In this document: in pieces, positions 9,303 through 18,407 of the stretch | Numbering within the stretch: position 1 is the first letter of the stretch | Layout of the letters: each line of letters opens with the position of its first letter | Source: Alcaligenaceae bacterium | Lineage (GTDB): Bacteria > Pseudomonadota > Gammaproteobacteria > Burkholderiales > Burkholderiaceae_B | Assembly: GCA_013416395.1 (NCBI GenBank) | Contig: JACCEP010000007.1 | Span: 143,577-207,576 of the forward strand | Length of the DNA: 64,000 bases | Direction of reading: 5' to 3' | Notes under the pieces: model-generated | The model's input: the letters and a program-made list of their open reading frames with translations, nothing else | Told to the model about the DNA's origin: nothing | Database searches by the model: none | Translations under genes and position numbers: made by a program

Positions 9303-11888
9303 TTAGGTCGTCACTACGCTCTGAGAAATTCTCTGCTCAATATGCGCCAGCGCCTCCTCAACCTGGTCGATTAGCACCAGGCACAAATCCCCCTCACGCA
9401 GGCGATCCAGCGCGGTATCAATTGCCAGAAACTCGCCGTGAACCTCTTGCACATAGCTCGTTCGGCTGGCGTTTTGCAGCCCCTGCCGCAAAAGGGCCAG
9501 CACCTCACCATCGTTGCGTCCCCGCTGGCACATGTCTTCGTAAAGAATGACATCATCAAAAACATGACCAAGAATTTCGGTTTGACGACTGATATCGATG
9601 TCGCGCCGATCGCCCGCGCCACTAATGACCACGCTGCGCCGGTTGGCAGGCAACGCGATTACGGCTTGCACCAGTGCCGTAATGGCATCGGGGTTGTGAC
9701 CATAATCGGCGATGAGCGTGGCGCCATGATATGAAAACATATTGAAGCGGCCAGGCGCACCGCGCGTGTCGTTGATGAAGCTTGCCGCGCCTTCGCGCAG
9801 GGTTTCCCAGCTCAGGCCCAGCGCCCAGCCTGCTGCCAACGCCGCCATGGCGTTTTCAACCTGAAACCCGAAAGCGCCATTGCACGTCAGCGGAATCTTG
9901 CTCAGTGCAATGCGTTGTTCAACCCCCTCTTGCGCCAGAACGATAGCCCCGTCGTCCACAAAGACGGATCGCTGCCCCTTGGCTCTATGTGTAGCCAGCA
10001 AGGGATGATTGCGATCACTGGCAAAAAATATGACGGAACCCTGACAGTTATCAGCCATGGCCGCGACCATGGGATCGGCCGCATTCAAAACTGCCATACC
10101 CTCGGGCGAGACGTTATCAACGACCACGCGCTTCACAAACGCCAGTTGCTCAACGGTGCTGACAAACCCCATGCCCAGATGATCACCCGCGCCCACGTTG
10201 GTCACAACAGCCACGTCACAGCGGTCAAAACCAAGCCCTTCACGTAGCACACCGCCACGGGCAGTTTCAAGCACGGCGGCGTCCACATCAGGATGAAGCA
10301 GCACGTTGCGAGCACTGCGAGGGCCGCTACAGTCACCTGTATCGATACGATGCTGACCGATGTAAACACCATCAGAATTGGTCATGCCAACAGTCAGCCC
10401 CGATGACGCAATCAGGTGGGCGATCATGCGCACGGTCGTCGTCTTGCCATTGGTGCCGGTTACAGCTACCAAAGGAATACGACCGTTATCACCCTCGGCA
10501 AACATGGAGTCGATAATGGCTTCGCCCACGGCGCGGCCTTTACCAAACGAGGGGTTAATGTGCATACGCAGCCCTGGCGCTGCATTTACTTCGACGATGC
10601 AGCCGCGCTGCGTGTCGAGCGAGTCATAGACATTTTCGCTAACCAGATCGATACCGCATACATCCAGCCCCACCATTTGTGCTGCGGCGACTGCGGTCGC
10701 AGCCAGCTCAGGATGAACGTGATCGGTAACATCTGTGGCCGTGCCTCCAGTGCTCAGATTTGCGTTGTTGCGCAGGGTGACTTGCACCCCTTTTTTGGGA
10801 ACAGACTCAGCGGCATACCCTTGCGCCGCCATGGTGGCAAGGGCGATTTCATCAAGATGAATTTTCGTCAGCGAGCTTGCGTGACCATCGCCGCGCAGCG
10901 GATCAGCATTGACGACATCTACCAACTGAGCAATCGTCTGTTTACCATCACCGATCACCTGCGGGGGATCTCGGCGGGCTGCGGCGACAAGTTTGTCGCC
11001 CACCACCAACAGACGAAAATCATGGCCCGGAAAATAACGCTCTACAATGACTTCCGGCCCGAATTCAGAAGCGATTGCATAAGCGGCGTCGATTTGTGCA
11101 CGCCCTTCTATATTGACCGTTACGCCCCTGCCCTGGCTGCCATCGACGGGCTTCAGCACCACGGGCGCGGCAACATGCTGCGCCACCTCCCAGGCTCGGT
11201 CTGCGCTGCTTACGCAACCACCATCTGGCACGGTGACGCCCGCTGCAGCCAACAGGCTTTTAGTCAGCTCCTTGTCCTGGGCAATCGCTTCTGCGATGGC
11301 GCTGCTGGTGTCTGTTTCGGCAGCCTGAATCCGTCGCTGTTTGCGACCCCAACCAAACTGAACCAGGCTGCCTTGTGTCAGACGGCGAAAGGGAATATTG
11401 CGTTTGACAGCAGCGGCAACAATGGCCCCTGTACTGGGGCCCAATCGCACATCGTCATTTAACTCGCGCAGGCACTTCAGACGGTCTGTTAAATCAATGG
11501 GAAGGTTCTGCAGGGCAGCAGCACAAAGCTGTTGTGCCAACTCAAATGCCATGCGACCTACAGCCTCTTCAGTGTATTCCACCACCACCTGATACACGCC
11601 CGGCTCCGTCGTGGCTGTCACCCGGCTAAATGCCACAGGGCAACCCGCGAGCGTCTGCAGTCTCAGGGTGGCATAGGTAAGGGCATAGGCCAGCGAACTC
11701 ACGGCGTTCTGGCTGGAAAAACTCTGCAAAATATCGATATCTGGAAAACGCGCGCGTAGCCGGGTTTCAAAGGCTTCTACATTATCGATGCCGCACTCGA
11801 CTTCCGTGCACGACACAATGGCTTCGATAACGGTTTGCCGCCCCCACAAATTGGGGCCGCGCAACGCCCGCACCCTGGAAACTTCCAT
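9303..11888 (-). CDS. cphA: Cyanophycin synthetase CphA
   Basis: The 861-residue enzyme makes cyanophycin (multi-L-arginyl-poly-L-aspartate), adding Asp then Arg with ATP. Domains in order: N-terminal domain (about 1-160, starting near the typical ALRGPNLW), ATP-grasp domain (about 205-460, with PVVLKPVDGSQGRG and VEVNAAPGLRMHINP), and Mur-ligase-like domain with the P-loop VTGTNGKTTT at 476-485, followed by the complete C-terminal lobe (RGAPGRFN...DYGHNPDAI). The length fits active CphA proteins. A strong ribosome site (AAGGAAGA) precedes the ATG, and the gene follows cphA' after 76 bases, so both are probably one transcript. Confidence 0.95.
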   Translation of the reverse strand: MEVSRVRALRGPNLWGRQTVIEAIVSCTEVECGIDNVEAFETRLRARFPDIDILQSFSSQNAVSSLAYALTYATLRLQTLAGCPVAFSRVTATTEPGVYQVVVEYTEEAVGRMAFELAQQLCAAALQNLPIDLTDRLKCLRELNDDVRLGPSTGAIVAAAVKRNIPFRRLTQGSLVQFGWGRKQRRIQAAETDTSSAIAEAIAQDKELTKSLLAAAGVTVPDGGCVSSADRAWEVAQHVAAPVVLKPVDGSQGRGVTVNIEGRAQIDAAYAIASEFGPEVIVERYFPGHDFRLLVVGDKLVAAARRDPPQVIGDGKQTIAQLVDVVNADPLRGDGHASSLTKIHLDEIALATMAAQGYAAESVPKKGVQVTLRNNANLSTGGTATDVTDHVHPELAATAVAAAQMVGLDVCGIDLVSENVYDSLDTQRGCIVEVNAAPGLRMHINPSFGKGRAVGEAIIDSMFAEGDNGRIPLVAVTGTNGKTTTVRMIAHLIASSGLTVGMTNSDGVYIGQHRIDTGDCSGPRSARNVLLHPDVDAAVLETARGGVLREGLGFDRCDVAVVTNVGAGDHLGMGFVSTVEQLAFVKRVVVDNVSPEGMAVLNAADPMVAAMADNCQGSVIFFASDRNHPLLATHRAKGQRSVFVDDGAIVLAQEGVEQRIALSKIPLTCNGAFGFQVENAMAALAAGWALGLSWETLREGAASFINDTRGAPGRFNMFSYHGATLIADYGHNPDAITALVQAVIALPANRRSVVISGAGDRRDIDISRQTEILGHVFDDVILYEDMCQRGRNDGEVLALLRQGLQNASRTSYVQEVHGEFLAIDTALDRLREGDLCLVLIDQVEEALAHIEQRISQSVVTT

Positions 11889-11964
11889 CAGATGATCTTC
11901 CTTGTTGCCATGTACCTACACAAAGTGCGCAATCATGGTTTCAACATGAGCGCACGAAACCGGT

Positions 11965-14172
11965 TCAGATATATGCCTGCAAAGCAGGTGACACATTGTC
12001 TGCAGAGGCCACTACCGGCTCCGCGTCGAATGCCTCAATGCCTGCACGTATTAAATCCAGAGGTATATTCAAAGCCCAGGCAGAGGCGACAGCTGCCAAC
12101 ACATTGCAAATTTGATACTGGGCCGTAGCGTCTGCAATGAGCGGGACGGCAGTCAACGCCGTAAGCAAGATCTCAATCGAACCCTGCGACAAAATGATTT
12201 GTGCATCGCGCAAAAATACGGTGCGACCACCGGCTGCCCTGTGTTCCATCAAAACTGAACTGTCGGAGTTCAAGCCGAAGAAAACGACCTCGCCATCACA
12301 CAATACGGCCAGGTCCGCCACAGTGGCATCGTCGGCATTCAAGACTGCAACGCCATCAGGAAGAATCGTGTCAACCTGAGTGCGAAACACCTTGATCAAC
12401 TGATCGGGTTCATCGACATAAAGATCGGGATGCAGGTCCGCCTCGTCAATATTGGTCACAATGCCGATTTGACAGCGCTCGTAGGCCAGGCCTTCGCTCA
12501 GAATGCTGCGGCAGCCGTTTTCGATCACGCCAGCCTGAACGGCACGGTTCATGAGCACGCGACGACCAGCCGCCCAGTTTGAAGCATCTGTTTTCTGAAC
12601 GTGGCGGCGACCGAAGAACAGCCCGTCGCTGCATGCCAGCCCGGTGTATTTGCCGCTTAATTGCAATAAACTGGCCACAATGCGGGCGACGGTTGTTTTC
12701 CCCTTGCTGCCTGTGACACCGACGATAGGGATATACCCTTTTTCGCCTGCTGGAAACAGGTGATTCACAATGGCCTGCCCCACCGGGCGTGGTTGCCCTG
12801 CCGCCGGCTTCAGGTGCATGAGAAGACCGGGCCCTGCATTTACTTCAACGATCGCACCGCGCTGTGCTTCAAGCGGCATCGATATATCTTCAGCCACCAG
12901 ATCAACACCGGCGATATCCAGACCCACCACGCGCGCCGCGAGCTCTACGGCAGCGGCCACGCTGGGGTGCACCTTGTCGGTCACGTCAATGGAAACATTA
13001 CCGTTGCGCTGTATCAGTACAGGCATTGCCGCAGGCGGGATTGAATCGGCATCAAGCCCCTGACGCGCCAGCTCTAGCGTGGCGGCGGAGTCTAGCCTTA
13101 TAAAATTCAAGGGATGGTCTTCATCACCGCCTCTACGCGGGTCAGAATTGAGCTGTAACTGGATGAGCTGGTGTACCGTGTTGACGCCATCGCCCACTAC
13201 GGTCGCCGCATCACCTCGCGCCGCAGCAATCATGCGCCCTCCGACGACGAGAATGCGGTGTTCGTCACCGCGTACAAAACGCTCTACGACCACCCCGCTT
13301 CCCTCATCGACCGCAACCGCATAAGCGGTTTCAATTTCTTGTCGCGACATCAGGTTGGTAAACACGCCGCGTCCGTGATTGCCGTCGCGAGGTTTTATGA
13401 CTACAGGCAAGCCTATTTCGAGCGCAGCGCCCCAGGCCTGATCCACATTTTCCACCAAAACACCTTCGGGCACCGGAACGCCGCAGGCCTGCAAAAGGCT
13501 TTTGGTTAAGTCTTTGTCGCGTGACACGCTTTCGGCAATAGCGCTTGTCTTGTCGGTTTCGGCGGTCCAGATACGTCGCTGGCTTGCTCCGTAACCGAGT
13601 TGCACCAAATTGGCATCACTTAGCCGAATGGTGGGGATATCCCGGTCATCTGCCGCCTCGACAATGCAGGTTGTGCTAGGCCCAAGCCGCAGTTCTTCAA
13701 CAAGATCACGCAGTGCATCGACAGCCGCGTCGACATCAAAAGGTCGGTCTTCGATGGCTGCCATAACCAGATCGCGCGCCGCAAACAGCGCGGCGCGGGT
13801 TAAGGGTTCGTGCCAGGCTCGCACGATAACCTTGTAAACCCCTCGGGTTGAGGTCTCGCGCGCCCTTCCTAGCCCACCAGGCATGCCCGCCAGGCTTTGC
13901 AGCTCGAGCGTAACGTGCTCAAGAATGTGGCCAGCCCAGGTGCCGTCGTGCAAACGTTTAAGAAAGCCTCCGCGCTCGCCAACGCTGCAGCGATGCTCAA
14001 CGAGCGTGGGCAGCCAGGCTACCAGCCGTTCGTACAACCCCGGAATCGTGTTGGAAGGAAAATCTTCCAATGTGCCGATATCCACCCATGCTTCGATTAC
14101 TGGCCTATACGCCCAGATATTCGGACCACGCAACATCACCATATTGGTGAATTCAATCGTTTTAAATTGCAT
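11965..14172 (-). CDS. cphA': Cyanophycin synthetase paralogue CphA', lacking the C-terminal lobe
   Basis: The 735-residue protein is homologous to CphA through its N-terminal domain (LRGPNIWAYRPVIEAW), an intact ATP-grasp domain (VVIKPRDGNHGRG, then VEVNAGPGLLMHLKP) and a Mur-ligase-like domain with the P-loop VTGSKGKTT. It ends where the CphA C-terminal lobe would begin, so it lacks about 130 residues including the segment equivalent to DYGHNPD. The short paralogue upstream of cphA is known in many betaproteobacteria. I place the start at the ATG at 14172 because homologues begin about ten residues before LRGPN; a GTG at 14211 would add 13 residues, and neither has a good ribosome site. Confidence 0.9.
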   Translation of the reverse strand: MQFKTIEFTNMVMLRGPNIWAYRPVIEAWVDIGTLEDFPSNTIPGLYERLVAWLPTLVEHRCSVGERGGFLKRLHDGTWAGHILEHVTLELQSLAGMPGGLGRARETSTRGVYKVIVRAWHEPLTRAALFAARDLVMAAIEDRPFDVDAAVDALRDLVEELRLGPSTTCIVEAADDRDIPTIRLSDANLVQLGYGASQRRIWTAETDKTSAIAESVSRDKDLTKSLLQACGVPVPEGVLVENVDQAWGAALEIGLPVVIKPRDGNHGRGVFTNLMSRQEIETAYAVAVDEGSGVVVERFVRGDEHRILVVGGRMIAAARGDAATVVGDGVNTVHQLIQLQLNSDPRRGGDEDHPLNFIRLDSAATLELARQGLDADSIPPAAMPVLIQRNGNVSIDVTDKVHPSVAAAVELAARVVGLDIAGVDLVAEDISMPLEAQRGAIVEVNAGPGLLMHLKPAAGQPRPVGQAIVNHLFPAGEKGYIPIVGVTGSKGKTTVARIVASLLQLSGKYTGLACSDGLFFGRRHVQKTDASNWAAGRRVLMNRAVQAGVIENGCRSILSEGLAYERCQIGIVTNIDEADLHPDLYVDEPDQLIKVFRTQVDTILPDGVAVLNADDATVADLAVLCDGEVVFFGLNSDSSVLMEHRAAGGRTVFLRDAQIILSQGSIEILLTALTAVPLIADATAQYQICNVLAAVASAWALNIPLDLIRAGIEAFDAEPVVASADNVSPALQAYI

Positions 14173-14211
14173 CTGAGGCCATCGAAAATAAGCGGAACCA
14201 GGCGGAGCCAC

Positions 14212-14225
14212 TTAAATATATTTAA
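14212..14225. promoter_or_regulatory. 14-bp palindrome in the cphA' / exporter divergent promoter region
   Basis: TTAAATATATTTAA is a perfect 14-bp palindrome in the AT-rich gap between the divergent cphA' and ABC transporter genes. Its place between the two transcription units makes it a candidate operator or promoter core. No regulator is identified. Confidence 0.4.
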
Positions 14226-14330
14226 CTGCAAATACGCCTAAATCTGTTTGCCAATTTTCAGTAAAGAGAACAAAATCAGTAGTGAGATGTAAAAAAACCA
14301 CAGCTTCTGTTCAGTTTTCTTACAAGGTCG

Positions 14331-16652
14331 GTGTATTTCACGTTACAACAGCGCACCAACCCCCTAAGAACACATTTGCGGCAGATGGTTCACTCGACAC
14401 TGATGATTAAAAAAACTAACCCTGAAGGTCTGGCCGCCAGTGTGCTGCCTCACGCCTGGGGCGCAATGCTGCAATCTCAGTTAACCGAAGAAGAAGTGCT
14501 GCTGACCTGGTTTCAGACTGACCTGGACACCCAGCTGCACTTCATACAAGGTGTGGTCGGGCTAACGGACAAACGGCTGCTGACCAAGGGGCCGCACGAT
14601 GCAGAATGGCAAAGCTGGGCAATACGACCCGAGCTTCACCTTCATCATCGAGACTATGCCGGCGTCGGCACGCTCGAATTGCACGACACAAAGTCAAGGC
14701 TCGCTATTTGGCGATATACCCTAAGCAATAATCCGGGTGCCCTGTTGTTGATGGAGCACTTCGAGCGCCTGCGCGGGTTGAAATCAGGTGCAGTCACAGC
14801 ATCCACATCATTTCCCGAATCCCTGTTAGATGCGCCCCCGCCGCCATCACCTCCTTCCACCTGGGCTTTGTTGCGTTTATGGCGCTTTGCCAAACCCTAC
14901 CGAGGACGTTTGCTGTTGGGGTTCATGCTGACCTTGGCGTCTACGGCCGCCTCGCTGGTAGCACCCTACCTGACCATGCCCTTAATGGATAAGGTGTTGA
15001 TTCCGTTTCAAAATGGCACCCCCATCGACTACGGCCTGGTGCAACTGTACCTGGGTGGGTTGCTGGGTTCAGCGATGCTGGCATGGGTTCTAGACTGGGG
15101 ACGAACATACATACTGGCCTTGGTGAGCGAGCGTATCGGCGCCGATCTACGCACTGCGACCTATAAGCATTTGCAAACCCTGCCACTGCAATACTTTGGC
15201 GGAAAACGCACGGGCGATCTGATCTCACGCATAGGGTCTGAATCAGACCGAATCTGCGTCTTTCTCTCGCTGCATCTGCTCGACTTCGCCACTGACGTCC
15301 TCATGATCATCATGACGGCGGCCATCCTGTTTTCCATCAACCCCTCGCTGGCAGCCGTTACGCTGCTGCCGCTGCCCTTCATTGCCTGGCTCATCCACCT
15401 GGTGCGCGACCGCCTGCGCCACGGCTTTGAAAGAGTGGATCGCATCTGGTCGGAAATTACCAATGTGCTGGCCGACACCATACCGGGCATACGCGTGGTC
15501 AAGGCCTTTGCTCAAGAAAGGCGTGAAGTTCTGCGGTTCAGAGAAGCCAATAATCGCAATCTGGCTGTCAATGACCGGGTCAACACCTTGTGGTCTGTTT
15601 TTGCCCCCACCGTGACCCTGCTGACTGAAATGGGTTTGCTGGTGGTATGGGCCTTCGGTATCTGGCTGGTCGGTCATGAACAGATTACTGTAGGCGTGCT
15701 GACAGCATTTTTGGCCTATATCGGCCGCTTTTACTTGCGTCTTGATTCAATGAGTCGCATTGTGTCGTTCACGCAAAAGGCAGCTGCGGGAGCCAAGCGC
15801 ATCTTTGATATTCTGGACCATGTTTCCAACGTGCCCGAACCGTCCAACCCGGTACGCATCGAGCAACTGAAAGGCCACATCGAATTACGCAATGTGGGCT
15901 TTCGTTACGGCAACCGCTCGGTGATGCGCGGCATCAACCTGAGTATTATGCCGGGCGAAATGATAGGCCTGGTGGGGCACAGTGGCTCGGGCAAGAGCAC
16001 ATTGGTCAATCTCATTTGTCGTTTTTATGACGTCACAAGCGGCCAAATACGCGTCGATGGCGTGGACATCCGCTCGTTGTCTATTTCAGATTACCGGCGC
16101 AACATAGGCTTGGTTCTGCAAGAGCCGTTTCTGTTCTTTGGCACAATCGCCGAAAACATTGCCTACGGCAAGCCCCAGGCTACGCGTCAGGAAATCATCG
16201 CCGCTGCGCGTGCAGCACACGCCCACGAGTTTATTTTGCGTCTACCCCACGGCTATGACTCGCTGGCCGGCGAGCGTGGGCAAGCCTTGTCGGGCGGCGA
16301 ACGCCAGCGAATCTCGATCGCACGCGCGTTGCTAATTGATCCACCTATCCTCATTCTGGATGAAGCCACGTCATCGGTGGACACCAGCACAGAAAAAGAA
16401 ATCCAGAAGGCGCTGGACAATCTTGTGCGCGGCCGCACCACGATCTCCATTGCGCACAGGCTAAGTACCTTACGACAAGCCGACAGGCTGGTCGTTCTGG
16501 ATCACGGAAAAATCGTTGAAGTGGGGCCACATGATGAATTAATGGCCCGCAACGGCGCTTATTTTAGGCTTCATCAGGCGCAGGAGGAAGGCTCTCCGAC
16601 AGGATCAAAAGAGTATGACTGGGATCAGGGGCAAGAAAGGGGAACCGCTTGA
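14331..16652 (+). CDS. Cyanophycin-locus ABC exporter (fused membrane and ATPase domains)
   Basis: A 773-residue half-transporter with an extra N-terminal soluble domain (about residues 30-165, possibly PH-like), a six-helix ABC transmembrane domain (about 195-485), and an ATPase domain (about 515-750). Walker A is GHSGSGKST, the signature is LSGGERQR and Walker B is ILILDEATS. The fold is that of type IV exporters such as MsbA. The same ABC gene with a DUF1854 partner occurs beside cphA genes in other bacteria, and NCBI names it cyanophycin metabolism-associated. The transported compound is unknown. GTG at 14331 is used; ATG codons at 14385 and 14403 are alternatives. Confidence 0.9.
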   Translation: MYFTLQQRTNPLRTHLRQMVHSTLMIKKTNPEGLAASVLPHAWGAMLQSQLTEEEVLLTWFQTDLDTQLHFIQGVVGLTDKRLLTKGPHDAEWQSWAIRPELHLHHRDYAGVGTLELHDTKSRLAIWRYTLSNNPGALLLMEHFERLRGLKSGAVTASTSFPESLLDAPPPPSPPSTWALLRLWRFAKPYRGRLLLGFMLTLASTAASLVAPYLTMPLMDKVLIPFQNGTPIDYGLVQLYLGGLLGSAMLAWVLDWGRTYILALVSERIGADLRTATYKHLQTLPLQYFGGKRTGDLISRIGSESDRICVFLSLHLLDFATDVLMIIMTAAILFSINPSLAAVTLLPLPFIAWLIHLVRDRLRHGFERVDRIWSEITNVLADTIPGIRVVKAFAQERREVLRFREANNRNLAVNDRVNTLWSVFAPTVTLLTEMGLLVVWAFGIWLVGHEQITVGVLTAFLAYIGRFYLRLDSMSRIVSFTQKAAAGAKRIFDILDHVSNVPEPSNPVRIEQLKGHIELRNVGFRYGNRSVMRGINLSIMPGEMIGLVGHSGSGKSTLVNLICRFYDVTSGQIRVDGVDIRSLSISDYRRNIGLVLQEPFLFFGTIAENIAYGKPQATRQEIIAAARAAHAHEFILRLPHGYDSLAGERGQALSGGERQRISIARALLIDPPILILDEATSSVDTSTEKEIQKALDNLVRGRTTISIAHRLSTLRQADRLVVLDHGKIVEVGPHDELMARNGAYFRLHQAQEEGSPTGSKEYDWDQGQERGTA

Positions 16653-17134
16653 AGCACTATGACCCTCGCGACAATCACGCCTTTGCGCTTGGCCGTGACG
16701 CCTTCGGACGTTTGCAGCTGATCATGAGCGGAAAAATCATCGGCCCTTTGACACCCGTGCGCAGCTTTCCAATATCAGCCCCCAGTGAAGGGATCGCACT
16801 GGTTGATGACGACGGCACCGAGCAGGTCTGGCTAGACCGGCTGGATGACTTGCCGCTGGACCAGCGCACCTTGGTGCAAGAAGAGCTGGCGAGCCGGGAG
16901 TTTACGCCAGAGATCCGCCGTATAAGGCAGGTTTCCAGCTTTGCCACACCCAGCCGCTGGCAGGTCGACACCGATAAGGGTGAAACAACCCTGCTACTGA
17001 AGGCAGAAGAAGATATACGCAGGCTGTCATCGACAACGTTGCTGATCGCTGACGGCTACGGCGTACAGTTTTTAATTCGCAATGTAAGTGCTCTGGACAA
17101 GGGCAGTCGTCGCCTGCTTGATCATTTTCTATAG
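16649..17134 (+). CDS. DUF1854 protein of the cyanophycin locus
   Basis: This 161-residue protein begins inside the last codons of the ABC exporter gene (start overlaps TGA), so the two are made together. It matches the DUF1854 family: FALGRDAFGRLQLIMSG at the start, PVRSFPISAP near 30-40, the DDDGTEQVWLDRLDDLP block, and a C-terminal half with VSSFATPSRWQVDTDKG. It has no signal peptide or membrane segment, so it probably works in the cytoplasm with the exporter's soluble domain. The molecular role is unknown; the link to cyanophycin comes from conserved neighbourhood. The start codon is TTG, in frame with MKHYDPRDN. Confidence 0.82.
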   Translation: MKHYDPRDNHAFALGRDAFGRLQLIMSGKIIGPLTPVRSFPISAPSEGIALVDDDGTEQVWLDRLDDLPLDQRTLVQEELASREFTPEIRRIRQVSSFATPSRWQVDTDKGETTLLLKAEEDIRRLSSTTLLIADGYGVQFLIRNVSALDKGSRRLLDHFL

Positions 17135-17155
17135 ACCAGCAAAACGGGCTTGCGT

Positions 17156-18304
17156 TTAACCCGGAAGCTGCAGTTGCAAAGATTCAGGGCGCACAAAACA
17201 CGCACACTCTCGGCTTGTGTCTATGCAACCGCCCTCACCATAGATGCCGCGAGGATCACGCCAGCGCAACATGCGTTCCATGATGCGCCCCACTTCGGTG
17301 GGATCCTGCAGCGACTTGGCTACGCACTCATCGACCACATCCTCATCCATCTGAAGCTTGCCGGCCTGATCACGGTACGTGGCATGACGCCAGTGAAAAA
17401 GCTCTACGCATTTAGACGTGAGGGTAAAAGGCTGATCGCGTTTCCAGAAGTTGGTGAACAAGCCTGAGCCCAGATAGAACACCCAGGAGCCTTCATAACC
17501 TTCAACATTTGACGAATGCTCGTCAGGGTTTCGAAACCACAGCCGATCACCCGGAATGTAGAACTTGGGCGGCAACGGATGCTCCATGGAGCCGTATTCA
17601 CGCAGAAACACATCGTGAAACTGGCCCGACATAATGGCGCGGGTTTGCCACTGCTGCTCCAGCTGAGCAAAAAGCGCGGGGTTGCTAGCCGCCAGCTCCT
17701 GAGCAATGGCAAGCAAGATGACATACTCTGTGGCGCGATAACAGGAGAACGAATACAACTTACCCGAGCGATCCGGCTGCGTCGTCTTTTGCAAGGCTTC
17801 AATCAAGGGTTTGCCCGGCAACAAGGTAAAGCCGCGATCCTGGGCGTATGCCCAGAATTCTTCAGGCCGTTCGGCATGCTCCGTATCAAAGGCCAGCGCC
17901 GTAAGCCGCGCCGCCTGCACGATGTTCTGTCGTATACGAACCGCCGAGCTTAGCTCTTCGTAGCTGGGGTAGGCAAAGGAAACCGGCCCAAGCAGCATGG
18001 CGAGCAGTATTTCGCGCTCAAGATCGCGAGCGTTGGCGTGGGTGTCCAGCGCCAGAGTCTTGCATAGCTGCGTGGTATCGCAATCGGGTGCCCACTGCTT
18101 CGCTTTGCCAGCATTTAGCCGAAACTGAACCCAACTGGCCTCGGCGTGCCGGAAGGCATACGTGTCCACATCTTCGTCAAGTTGCAGCGCCTGCAACCTT
18201 GCCATGAAACGCTGCCGGGATAGCTCCAGCCCTTGTTGCGATGTGTCATAAAGCAAAATACCTGGCAGATTGATCTCGGCGGAAATCTGGCCTGCTGCGC
18301 TCAT
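17156..18304 (-). CDS. Tgl-like protein (bacterial transglutaminase fold), divergent
   Basis: The 382-residue protein converges on the DUF1854 gene with 21 bases between stops. Its middle part resembles Bacillus spore transglutaminase Tgl as I remember that sequence: RIRQNIVQAARLT (123-135), a cysteine in YSFSCYRATEYV (Cys188) where Tgl has its nucleophile Cys116, and FYIPGDRLWFRNPD (248-261) where Tgl has a GDxxxFxNP segment, then a VFYLG strand. Tgl's Glu187 position seems to hold Ser273 with Glu271 close by, and the Tgl His is not obvious, so activity is uncertain. It has about 110 extra N-terminal and 80 extra C-terminal residues. The family call is inference from motifs only; it might instead be a proteolytic or non-catalytic relative. 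Confidence 0.55.
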   Translation of the reverse strand: MSAAGQISAEINLPGILLYDTSQQGLELSRQRFMARLQALQLDEDVDTYAFRHAEASWVQFRLNAGKAKQWAPDCDTTQLCKTLALDTHANARDLEREILLAMLLGPVSFAYPSYEELSSAVRIRQNIVQAARLTALAFDTEHAERPEEFWAYAQDRGFTLLPGKPLIEALQKTTQPDRSGKLYSFSCYRATEYVILLAIAQELAASNPALFAQLEQQWQTRAIMSGQFHDVFLREYGSMEHPLPPKFYIPGDRLWFRNPDEHSSNVEGYEGSWVFYLGSGLFTNFWKRDQPFTLTSKCVELFHWRHATYRDQAGKLQMDEDVVDECVAKSLQDPTEVGRIMERMLRWRDPRGIYGEGGCIDTSRECACFVRPESLQLQLPG

Positions 18305-18407
18305 GATATTTTTTCTCGCGGTGGGGGCAAAAGCAGTTATGGAAGAATCGCCATATTACTCCCGGAAATGGCTGAAATTTTACTAGGGCCGCCCGTCTTC
18401 CACGCGG

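Noticed and set aside
10416..11462. A 348-codon open frame on the plus strand opposite cphA
   Set aside because: It lies wholly antisense to a well-supported cyanophycin synthetase, has no ribosome site and no recognisable motif, and its composition is that of a shadow of a GC-rich gene.
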